From the NCBI GenBank assembly GCA_003449615.1, contig DMHA01000257.1:1-14910 (forward strand): DNA of 14,910 nt, in the 5' to 3' direction. Numbering within the stretch: position 1 is the stretch's first letter; each line of letters starts with the position of its first letter. A program made the translations under genes and the position numbers. Below, piece by piece: positions 7,188-13,435 of this stretch. The notes under the pieces were generated by a model, which did no database searches, was not told the DNA's origin, and saw only the letters and a program-made list of their open reading frames with translations. Source of the DNA: Flavobacterium sp. (GTDB taxonomy: Bacteria; Bacteroidota; Bacteroidia; Flavobacteriales; Flavobacteriaceae).

Positions 7188-10124
7188 TTAAAATTTAATA
7201 TTTGCTCCACACAAAATTGAACGTTGTCTTGGATAAATGGTATTATCAATACCATTGTTCGCAACTTCTGGGTCTAAACCAGAATATTCAGTAATAGTGA
7301 ACACATTTTGCATACCTGCAAACAATCGCAAGGAAGCTTTACCTTCTAACCATTTGGGGATTGTATAGCCCAAAGTAATATTATCCATTCTCAAAAAAGA
7401 GCCATTCTCAACAAAAATATCAGACAAAATCACAGTAGAGGTAGTTGTAAAATTAGTGTCTAATACAGAGGTTGGAATGTTTCCAATAGTACCACCGGTA
7501 TTCAATTGATTGTATTGTGCTCTTGCAGCATTTACATCATTCAATACACGATTGCCAATACTTGCTCTTAAATTGAATGAAAAATCGATATTTTTATAAT
7601 TCAAATTCGAAGCTAAACCAAAAGTTGCTTTTGGATCTGGATTTCTATAAACATATTTATCATCTGCATTTATTGTATTATCTCCATTCAAATCGGCATA
7701 AGCTCCTTCAATTGGATTTCCTGCGGTATCAAAAAGTTGTTTGTATAATAAGAAGGAATTAGGAGCAAACCCTACTTGATGTACTTGCCCTTGAGTTCCT
7801 GTACCGGCTAAATTATCACCCGTTCTAATAAATTCGGCACTTAATTGGGTTATTTTTCTTTCAAAAGCTGTGGCATTAAAAGTCAAATTCCAATCCAAAT
7901 TCTCATTTTTTACAATAGGAGCATTTAAGGAAATTTCAATCCCTTTTGTGGTAAAACTTCCAATATTTTGCCAAGAACGGTTAGAGAAGTTACTACCATC
8001 TGCAGTAGCTACATCGGCCAATAAATCTTTAGAATCTTTGTAAAAAGCATCAACACTTCCTGTAAGTCGATTGTTGAACAAGCCAAAGTCTATACCTGCA
8101 TTGTAGGTAGTGGTTTCTTCCCATTTTAAACTGGAACTTTGTCTTGCAGAAACAGCAATTGGCAAGGCAACGGTTCCAAAATAATATTGTGAACTTCCGC
8201 TTCCTAAACTATATTGTTGCAAATAATCATTCTTGTTTCCTACATCTTGTTGTCCTGTAATACCCCAGCCCAATCTAAATTTCAAATCCGAAATAGATTT
8301 ACTGTCTTTAAAAAAGTCTTCTTTGAGTTTCCATGCAAAAGAAGCAGCAGGGAAATTTGCCCATTTATTGTCTTTATCAAATTTTGAAGACCCATCTCTT
8401 CTCATAGACAAGGTAAGCAAATACTTGTCATTATAATTGAAATTGGTTCTTCCTAAAAATCCAATATTTACTCGGTCATAATCTACATTGGTTTGAGGAA
8501 AACCTGTTGGTCCTGTTGGTAAATTAGGGTCATTTATGTTGCCAGAAAGGTACTCATAAGAATCCCATTTTTGGTAATCATAACCTACAGTTGCATTAAA
8601 AACCAACTTATCAAAGGTTTTATCATAGACCAAAAGGGCTGTTAAATTCTTGCTTTTTCTATAACTTTCAGAATACTCATTGGTGCCATAAGGAATATTG
8701 TTATTAGATCCAGAAGAAGCTGCATTCCATCCAACTAATTTAGTTCTGTCTCCCTTAGACTCGTCAAAGCCTACGCTAACCACTGTTCTGAGTGCTGGGA
8801 AAAAGTGAAATTTATAATCCAACTCAAAATTCCCAATAAAACGATTGTTTTTTCCTTTATCATGTGTTTGTAATAATTGGGCAACTGGATTTCTTGGAGT
8901 TTGAGGTGTTAACTGACCATTTGAAGTATCATAATACTCATGAAATCCACCATAAATGGAATTAACATCATAAATGGGTTGGGTTGGGTCATAACTTAAT
9001 GCGTTTCCTTCCACTCTATCGGTAAATCTATTGTTTTCGTTAGAATAATTGGCATTCAATTTCAACTTCAAGTGGTTGTCCAAAAAGGTTGGGTTCATGG
9101 CTAAACTCACGTTATTTCTATTGAAAGTATTTGTTAAACGCAAACCTTCTTGATAGGTATTACCAACTGTCAATCGAGTTGGAATACTGTTAAATAAGTT
9201 TCCTCTAAGGGTAACGTTATTGTCAACATAATCTGTTCTTCGGTAAATGGCTTTTTGCCAATCGGTGTTGGCTGTTCCTAATTTTGAAACATCAGCAGGT
9301 CTTTGGTCAGCGATTAACTGTCTGTAAGCATCGGCATCAAAAACATCAATAGTCTTTACAATTTTACCACTTCCGTATTGAAAATTATAATCTACCGAAA
9401 GGGTTTTCCCTCCTTTTTTGGTAGTAATAATAATAACACCGTTGGAGGCTCTTGAACCATAAATAGCAGTTGCAGAAGCATCTTTAAGCACGGTAATAGA
9501 CTCAATAGTACTAGGATTTATAGTTGCTAAAAAAGAAGTTGACCCTTTTCCTGTAACATTTTCTATTGGCATTCCATCAATAACGATTAATGGATCATTA
9601 CTTGCAAATAAAGAAGAACCACCACGAATTCTAATAGTAGAACCTGAACCTGGAGCACCACTTGTGTTAACAGTTACACCAGCCACTCTACCGTTTAGCA
9701 AATTCTCTGCAGTAACATTTGCACCTTTGTTAAAGTCTTTGACGCCTAACACAGCAACAGAGCCAGTAGCATCTTTTTTCTTAACAGTTCCATACCCTAC
9801 TTGAACCACCACTTCTTTCAATTGACTTGCATCTTCCTCAAGCGTAACCGAAATGGTTTGTTGATTGTTAAACTGAACGGTTTCAGACTTATATCCAACG
9901 AATGAAAAAACGATATTATCGCCTTTCTTAACATTTGACAATCTAAATTTCCCGTCAAAATCCGTCGAAGCACCTGTTGTGCTTCCTTGTACATTTACAT
10001 TTACTCCTGGAAGCGGCTGCCCTGTAGTTTTATCAAGAACAGTTCCGCCAATTGTGTTCTGAGCCAGAACGCAAAAAGGAAGGAATAACAATAAAAATAA
10101 CACCTTTTTGTAAATTGTTTTCAT
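7188..10124 (-). CDS. susC: SusC-family TonB-dependent outer-membrane transporter
   Basis: This 978-residue SusC-type TonB-dependent receptor moves maltooligosaccharides across the outer membrane with SusD. A signal peptide (1-21, ending VLAQ) precedes a carboxypeptidase-regulatory-like domain (about 23-100, IGGTVLDKTTGQPLPGVNV). The SusC linker signature follows (LKEVVVQVGYGTVKKKDATGSV, about 102-123). The plug domain comes next (about 125-235, with LNGRVAGV, IRIRGGSSL, PLIVIDGMPI and ASNGVIIITTKKG). The rest is the beta-barrel, ending in Phe as usual for outer-membrane barrels. It is first in the leftward cluster. A candidate promoter and operator lie in the 225-bp region shared with the divergent lacI-type gene. 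The length is complete for the family. Confidence 0.96.
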   Translation of the reverse strand: MKTIYKKVLFLLLFLPFCVLAQNTIGGTVLDKTTGQPLPGVNVNVQGSTTGASTDFDGKFRLSNVKKGDNIVFSFVGYKSETVQFNNQQTISVTLEEDASQLKEVVVQVGYGTVKKKDATGSVAVLGVKDFNKGANVTAENLLNGRVAGVTVNTSGAPGSGSTIRIRGGSSLFASNDPLIVIDGMPIENVTGKGSTSFLATINPSTIESITVLKDASATAIYGSRASNGVIIITTKKGGKTLSVDYNFQYGSGKIVKTIDVFDADAYRQLIADQRPADVSKLGTANTDWQKAIYRRTDYVDNNVTLRGNLFNSIPTRLTVGNTYQEGLRLTNTFNRNNVSLAMNPTFLDNHLKLKLNANYSNENNRFTDRVEGNALSYDPTQPIYDVNSIYGGFHEYYDTSNGQLTPQTPRNPVAQLLQTHDKGKNNRFIGNFELDYKFHFFPALRTVVSVGFDESKGDRTKLVGWNAASSGSNNNIPYGTNEYSESYRKSKNLTALLVYDKTFDKLVFNATVGYDYQKWDSYEYLSGNINDPNLPTGPTGFPQTNVDYDRVNIGFLGRTNFNYNDKYLLTLSMRRDGSSKFDKDNKWANFPAASFAWKLKEDFFKDSKSISDLKFRLGWGITGQQDVGNKNDYLQQYSLGSGSSQYYFGTVALPIAVSARQSSSLKWEETTTYNAGIDFGLFNNRLTGSVDAFYKDSKDLLADVATADGSNFSNRSWQNIGSFTTKGIEISLNAPIVKNENLDWNLTFNATAFERKITQLSAEFIRTGDNLAGTGTQGQVHQVGFAPNSFLLYKQLFDTAGNPIEGAYADLNGDNTINADDKYVYRNPDPKATFGLASNLNYKNIDFSFNLRASIGNRVLNDVNAARAQYNQLNTGGTIGNIPTSVLDTNFTTTSTVILSDIFVENGSFLRMDNITLGYTIPKWLEGKASLRLFAGMQNVFTITEYSGLDPEVANNGIDNTIYPRQRSILCGANIKF

Positions 10125-10157
10125 ACTTTTTGTTTAAATTAATTAGGTTTTGTTTAT

Positions 10158-10174
10158 AATTACCTTTACTTCGA
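10158..10174 (-). promoter_or_regulatory. Conserved motif B, copy 1 (susC leader)
   Basis: The plus strand reads AATTACCTTTACTTCGA. The same 17-mer with one change (C to T at its seventh base) occurs on the plus strand at 11871-11887, upstream of the MFS transporter. Here it begins about 5 nt downstream of the candidate -7 box of susC, so it overlaps the predicted transcription start. Its orientation relative to the downstream gene is opposite in the two places. A regulator site is possible but unproven. Confidence 0.4.
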
Positions 10175-10178
10175 GGGT

Positions 10179-10210
10179 CAAAATTAGATAATTATTAATA
10201 CTTACAACAA
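10179..10210 (-). promoter_or_regulatory. susC: Candidate susC promoter (TTG / TAnnTTTG type)
   Basis: The minus strand carries TAATTTTG at 10186-10179, an exact match to the Bacteroidota -7 consensus TAnnTTTG. TTG triplets lie upstream at 10207-10205 (18-nt spacer) and 10210-10208 (21-nt spacer), both in the accepted range for the -33 element. The predicted start of transcription is near 10172, giving a leader of about 45 nt before the susC ATG. Confidence 0.65.
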
Positions 10211-10228
10211 AGGTAAAGTTTAAAACGG

Positions 10229-10248
10229 TTACGAAAACGTAATAGTGT
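10229..10248. promoter_or_regulatory. Candidate LacI-family operator (motif A, copy 1)
   Basis: A perfect inverted repeat TTACG-AAAA-CGTAA spans 10229-10242. Overlapping it, 10236-10248 read on the minus strand is ACACTATTACGTT. That 13-mer is found exactly, in the same orientation relative to the downstream gene, at 11778-11790 before the MFS transporter. The site lies just upstream of the candidate susC -33 element. Binding by the adjacent LacI-type protein is inferred from symmetry and context. Confidence 0.55.
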
Positions 10249-10287
10249 TGAAAAGTTTTTGTTTTTTATTATTTTTACCCTATTTAA

Positions 10288-10318
10288 TTGCCATAATCGA
10301 ATAAATATTTTATCTTTA
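10288..10318 (+). promoter_or_regulatory. Candidate promoter of the LacI-type gene
   Basis: TTG at 10288-10290 and TATCTTTA at 10311-10318 are separated by 20 nt. The second element differs from TAnnTTTG only in its last base. The predicted transcription start falls near 10325, about 25 nt before the ATG. TTACGAAAA (10319-10327), identical to half of the inverted repeat at 10229, lies on this start site and suggests autoregulation. Confidence 0.45.
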
Positions 10319-10349
10319 TTACGAAAATGATTTTTATCAAATAATAAAT

Positions 10350-11387
10350 ATGAAAAAGAAGGTAACCCTTAAGCAAATCGCAAAAGAGCTGGATGTGTCC
10401 ATTTCAACAGTGTCTAAATCTTTAAGAAACAGCCTTGAAATAGGCGAAGAAACCAGATTAAAAGTGCAGGCTTTTGCTAAATTTTATCACTACAAACCCA
10501 ACAATATTGCACTTAGTTTAAAAAATAGAAAAACAAAAACCATAGGAATTGTCATCCCAGAAATTGTACACCATTTCTTCTCAACTGTTATCAACGGAAT
10601 TGAACATATTGCTAATGAAAATGGGTACAACGTTATTATTTGTTTGTCTGACGATTCTTTCGATAAAGAAGTACTCAATATGGAAATACTTGCCAATGGC
10701 AGTATTGATGGATTTATAATGTCACTCTCTAAAGAAACCCAGCAAAAAGGCGATTTTCACCATATCAATGAAGTAATCAATCAAGGAATGCCGGTGGTAA
10801 TGTTTGACAGAGTCACCAATGACATTCTTTGTGACAAAGTCATTATAAATGACGAATTAGCCGCTTACGAAGCCGTTCAAAGGTTGATTGATAAAGGAAG
10901 GAAAAAAATTGCTCTCGTAACCACTGTCGATTATGTGAGTGTGGGCAAATTCAGAACCGATGGCTACACCAAAGCCCTGTGGGATAACGGATTACCTTTT
11001 GATGAAAATTTAATTATTAAAATTGAAAACGTCGAAAATTGCGAAATCACAATAGCCCAACTGTTGGAGGAAAAAGCTTTCGATGCCGTTTTTGCCGTCA
11101 ACGAGTTGTTTGCGGTAACCATCATCAAAATGGCGAATAAAAGAGGGATAAAAGTCCCCGAAGACCTAGCAGTTATTGCTTTTACAGATGGAATTATTTC
11201 TAAATATTCTACGCCAACTATTACAACAGTAAGCCAAAACGGCATAGAAATGGGAAGTGTGGCGGCAAAAATACTAATCGAAAGATTGGAAACCGAAGAA
11301 GAAGAATCAGAAGGGGAAGAAACAGAAGTAGTTTACAAAACCGTTGTGATTGAAACCCATTTAATTGAGAGAGAATCGACTCTTTGA
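10350..11387 (+). CDS. LacI/GalR-family transcriptional regulator
   Basis: This 345-residue LacI-type regulator is probably the local sensor for maltose or maltodextrin. The N-terminal helix-turn-helix is clear (TLKQIAKELDVSISTVSKSL, 6-25), followed by the hinge helix (about 46-60, YKPNNIALSLKNR). A periplasmic-binding-protein-like sensor domain follows (about 64-345, with TIGIVIPEI, MPVVMFDRV, AVQRLIDKGRKKIALV and VPEDLAVIAFTDG). The gene is divergent from susC and precedes the transporter-phosphorylase genes, a position that suggests control of both. Residues 311-326 are strongly Glu-rich (an acidic run encoded by GAA-type codons at 11280-11327). This looks like an insertion between the last helix and the final strand. 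The family and general role are firm. The ligand is inferred from neighbours only. Confidence 0.92.
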   Translation: MKKKVTLKQIAKELDVSISTVSKSLRNSLEIGEETRLKVQAFAKFYHYKPNNIALSLKNRKTKTIGIVIPEIVHHFFSTVINGIEHIANENGYNVIICLSDDSFDKEVLNMEILANGSIDGFIMSLSKETQQKGDFHHINEVINQGMPVVMFDRVTNDILCDKVIINDELAAYEAVQRLIDKGRKKIALVTTVDYVSVGKFRTDGYTKALWDNGLPFDENLIIKIENVENCEITIAQLLEEKAFDAVFAVNELFAVTIIKMANKRGIKVPEDLAVIAFTDGIISKYSTPTITTVSQNGIEMGSVAAKILIERLETEEEESEGEETEVVYKTVVIETHLIERESTL

Positions 11388-11392
11388 AATTT

Positions 11393-11483
11393 CAATATCA
11401 ATAGCAATGTCAATGTTCAATTGTGTTTTGATCCATATTGATTTTTAATATTGACATTGCCATTGACATTGCCATTGATATTG
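11393..11483. repeat. Long inverted repeat formed by an antisense copy of the hexamer array
   Basis: Positions 11393-11415 are the reverse complement of 11461-11483 with 22 of 23 positions pairing (the mismatch is at 11403/11473). The enclosed loop is 45 nt. The left arm begins 6 nt after the regulator's stop codon. It consists of the array hexamers in antisense (CAATATCAATAGCAATGTC), so it can also pair with other parts of the array. There is no T-run after the right arm, so it is not a typical intrinsic terminator. Confidence 0.75.
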
Positions 11484-11765
11484 TCATTGATATTGCCATT
11501 GATATTGCCATTGATATTACATTGCCATTGATATTGCATTGTCATTGATATTACATTGCCATTGATATTGATATTGATATTGCCATTGATATTGATATTG
11601 CCATTGATATTGTCATTGATATTGTCATTGATATTGCCATTGACATTGCCATTGACATTGCCATTGACATTGCCATTGATATTGATATTGCCATTGATAT
11701 TGCATTGTCATTGATATTGCATTGCCATTGATATTGATATTGTCATTGATATTGTCATTGATATT
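11450..11765 (+). repeat. Imperfect hexanucleotide tandem array, ATTGNN, about 53 units
   Basis: The array consists of 53 consecutive units plus a final ATT. Forty-eight are hexamers of the form ATTGAT, ATTGAC, ATTGCC or ATTGTC, and five are 5-mers (ATTAC at 11516 and 11550; ATTGC at 11533, 11699 and 11716). CC and TC units are never adjacent to one another. They are separated by one or more AT/AC or 5-mer units, giving a loose 12-bp higher-order pattern. The 5-mers shift the frame, so a continuous coding reading is not kept. It is unlike a CRISPR array because there are no spacers. Confidence 0.95.
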
Positions 11766-11777
11766 AAAAACTTATTC

Positions 11778-11790
11778 ACACTATTACGTT
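11778..11790 (+). promoter_or_regulatory. Motif A, copy 2 (candidate operator before the transporter)
   Basis: ACACTATTACGTT is identical over 13 bp to the minus strand of 10236-10248 in the susC control region, and points the same way relative to its downstream gene. It lies 12 bp after the hexamer array and 157 bp before the transporter ATG. The second half of the susC inverted repeat is not conserved here (TTACGTTATAG). It may be a weaker or half site. Confidence 0.5.
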
Positions 11791-11812
11791 ATAGTTTTTC
11801 AAATAAATACTT

Positions 11813-11843
11813 TTCTAACTTCTAACTTCTAATTTCTAACTTC
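11813..11843 (+). repeat. Heptanucleotide tandem repeat TTCTAAC
   Basis: Four head-to-tail heptamers (TTCTAAC, TTCTAAC, TTCTAAT, TTCTAAC) are followed by a partial TTC. It lies in the region upstream of the transporter. Another 7-nt repeat of different sequence sits before the GH65 gene. No function is evident. Confidence 0.9.
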
Positions 11844-11870
11844 TTTTATTATATTTATCCCATTCAAAAC

Positions 11871-11887
11871 AATTACTTTTACTTCGA
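11871..11887 (+). promoter_or_regulatory. Conserved motif B, copy 2
   Basis: AATTACTTTTACTTCGA matches 16 of 17 bases of 10158-10174 on the same strand. It lies 60 bp before the transporter ATG. Together with motif A it is the second sequence shared by the susC and transporter control regions. Confidence 0.4.
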
Positions 11888-11904
11888 AAAATAAGTTAAG
11901 TTTT

Positions 11905-11948
11905 GATAAGCAAGGTGCTTATCGTACATTTAAAACAATATACGATAA
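11905..11948 (+). promoter_or_regulatory. Transporter leader with two mutually exclusive hairpins
   Basis: Hairpin 1 pairs GATAAGCA (11905-11912) with TGCTTATC (11916-11923), 8 bp perfect with a 3-nt loop. Hairpin 2 pairs TTATCGTA (11919-11926) with TACGATAA (11941-11948), 8 bp perfect with a 14-nt loop. They share 11919-11923, so only one can form at a time. Hairpin 2 ends on the A of the transporter start codon and would be expected to hinder ribosome access. It may instead be a pair of DNA palindromes bound by a regulator. Confidence 0.5.
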
Positions 11949-13279
11949 TGAAAAAACCCAAATTAAGTTTTTGGCAAATTTGGAATCTAAGCTTTGGATT
12001 CCTAGGAGTACAGATTGGATATTCACTACAAAATGGAAATACCAGTAGAATATTAGAAGCCCTTGGTGCCGATGTTCATAGCATTGGTTATTTTTGGTTA
12101 GCCGCACCTCTTGCAGGTTTAATTGTTCAACCCATCATAGGACTTTCCAGTGATAAAACTTGGACCCGTCTGGGTCGCAGAATTCCATTTATATTTTTTG
12201 GCGCCATTGTTTCTGCGTTGGCAATGTTTTTTATGCCCAATGCAGAGTATTTTACCTATCTATTACCTCCGTTAATTTTTGGTGCCGTGATGTTGCTATT
12301 AATGGACACTTCGTTTAATGTAACCATGCAACCCTTCAGAGCCCTCGTTGGCGATATGGTCAATGACGAACAGAAAAATTTGGGTTATTCTTTGCAAAGT
12401 GCATTAATCAATTTTGGAGCCGTTTTTGGTTCTTTATTGCCTTGGATTCTTGCAAAAGCTGGAGTGGCAAATGTTCCCGAAGCTGGTGAAAAAGTGGCAG
12501 CATCTGTAATTTGGTCTTTCTATATTGGAGGAGCAATTTTATTGGCAACTGTTCTTTGGACTGTTTTTAGAACCAAAGAATACGCACCAAAAGAACACGC
12601 TGAATACAATGACATCGACTTAGAAGCCGAAACGGTAACCGAAAAAACAAGCATCCTCAAATTGCTTCAAAACGCTCCAAAAATATTTTGGCAATTGGGA
12701 ATTGTACAATTCTTCTCTTGGTTTGCATTATTTTTAATGTGGGTTTACACCACCAGAGCTATCGCAAACCAAGTATGGGGTCCTGAAGCCTTAGACGCAA
12801 AATCAATCGGTTTCAATGAAGCTGGAAGTTGGACAGGAGTTATGTTCGGTTTTTATAGTGCAGTTGCAGCCTTATTTTCTTTCCTTATCCCAAAAATCGC
12901 AAAATCAATTGGCAGAAAAAAAACGTATAGCTTTTCTCTTTTAATGGGAGGAATTGGCTTGGCATCGATGTATTTTGTGCACGACAAGAACATTTTGTTA
13001 CTTTCCATTTCAGGAGTAGGGTTGGCTTGGGCAGCCATTTTAGCAATGCCTTATGCTATGTTATCAGGTTCTTTACCAGCCGACAAAATGGGTGTTTATA
13101 TGGGGTTGTTTAACGCAACCATCACAATTCCGCAAATCGCTGCGGGATTATTAGGAAGTACAATTATTACTTTGCTAGGAGGTTTCCCAATCGCGATAAT
13201 TGTTGTAGCAGGAATTTCCATGTTGATAGCCGGTTTGGCAGTGTTTTTTGTTAAGGAACACATATCAACAGTTAAATAA
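11948..13279 (+). CDS. MFS sugar transporter, probable maltose uptake
   Basis: This 443-residue inner-membrane protein has about 12 hydrophobic segments and resembles the SLC45/GPH-like maltose and sucrose carriers of the MFS. The N-terminal signature is KLSFWQIWNLSFGFLGVQIGYSLQNGNTSRI. The loop between helices 2 and 3 carries GLSSDKTWTRLGRRIPF (about 65-81), an MFS motif A type sequence. I chose the ATG at 11948. A TTG at 11903 in the same frame would add 15 residues through the leader hairpins and does not resemble the family N-terminus. The next two genes encode a phosphorylase and beta-phosphoglucomutase, so maltose is the most likely cargo. Transport probably uses a proton gradient, by family analogy. 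Confidence 0.88.
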   Translation: MKKPKLSFWQIWNLSFGFLGVQIGYSLQNGNTSRILEALGADVHSIGYFWLAAPLAGLIVQPIIGLSSDKTWTRLGRRIPFIFFGAIVSALAMFFMPNAEYFTYLLPPLIFGAVMLLLMDTSFNVTMQPFRALVGDMVNDEQKNLGYSLQSALINFGAVFGSLLPWILAKAGVANVPEAGEKVAASVIWSFYIGGAILLATVLWTVFRTKEYAPKEHAEYNDIDLEAETVTEKTSILKLLQNAPKIFWQLGIVQFFSWFALFLMWVYTTRAIANQVWGPEALDAKSIGFNEAGSWTGVMFGFYSAVAALFSFLIPKIAKSIGRKKTYSFSLLMGGIGLASMYFVHDKNILLLSISGVGLAWAAILAMPYAMLSGSLPADKMGVYMGLFNATITIPQIAAGLLGSTIITLLGGFPIAIIVVAGISMLIAGLAVFFVKEHISTVK

Positions 13280-13334
13280 AATAAAATACCAAAGGGCAGA
13301 AGCCAAATAGGTATTAACGAAATGATAGCCAAAG

Positions 13335-13372
13335 ATTCACAGATTTTCAAAGATCTTTTTTAATCTGTGAAT
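13335..13372. repeat. Nested palindrome between transporter and pgmB
   Basis: An 11-bp perfect inverted repeat (13335-13345 with 13362-13372, arm ATTCACAGATT) encloses a second palindrome AAAGATCTTT (13349-13358). It is followed by TTGTGGCAAAAAAAA. There is no T-run after it on the plus strand, so it is a weak terminator for the transporter gene. It looks like a dispersed intergenic palindrome of the kind often seen in flavobacterial genomes, which a genome-wide count could confirm. Confidence 0.65.
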
Positions 13373-13435
13373 TTGTGGCAAAAAAAATCGAAGAAGTGCT
13401 TCGAGGAATTAAACCTTAGAGAGATTAAAAAATTA

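Larger units (their letters stand above)
10125..10349. promoter_or_regulatory. Divergent control region between susC and the LacI-type regulator
   Basis: This 225-bp non-coding, AT-rich region carries outward promoter-like sites for both genes. Between them lies a perfect inverted repeat, and close to the susC start side is a second motif. Both motifs recur upstream of the MFS transporter. Such a layout is usual for a local regulator controlling the neighbouring transport operon. Confidence 0.75.
11388..11947 (+). other. 560-bp non-coding stretch before the MFS transporter
   Basis: I see no credible coding region here. From left to right it holds an antisense repeat arm, the ATTGNN array, a shared 13-bp motif, a heptamer repeat, a second shared motif, and a leader with two overlapping inverted repeats. 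No clean TAnnTTTG promoter is visible for the transporter. Near matches are TATATTTA (11850-11857), TACTTTTA (11874-11881) and TAAGTTTTG (11897-11905, with a 3-nt gap). Confidence 0.7.

Noticed and set aside
11450..11765. CRISPR-like array
   Set aside because: The units are 5-6 bp and contiguous, with no unique spacers and no cas genes nearby.
11450..11765. Repetitive protein-coding reading of the array (Ile-Asp-Ile-Ala type)
   Set aside because: The hexamer has open frames, but five 5-mer units change the frame repeatedly. A start codon in a usable place is not seen.
11772..11780. DnaA-box-like TTATTCACA beside the array, suggesting an iteron-type origin
   Set aside because: It is a single box in a metabolic locus, with no dnaA, dnaN or rep gene and no cluster of further boxes. 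Such a 9-mer is common by chance in AT-rich DNA.
11903..11947. TTG start giving a 458-residue transporter
   Set aside because: The extra 15 residues are encoded by the two leader hairpins and do not resemble the N-terminus of the family. The ATG at 11948 does.
13285..13315. Hairpin AATACC ... GGTATT as terminator of the transporter gene
   Set aside because: The stem has only 6 bp with a 19-nt loop and no T-run. It is too weak to claim.
13367..13435. GTG start giving a 240-residue beta-phosphoglucomutase
   Set aside because: The extension overlaps the intergenic palindrome and A-run and is not part of the HAD fold, which begins directly after the ATG at 13436.
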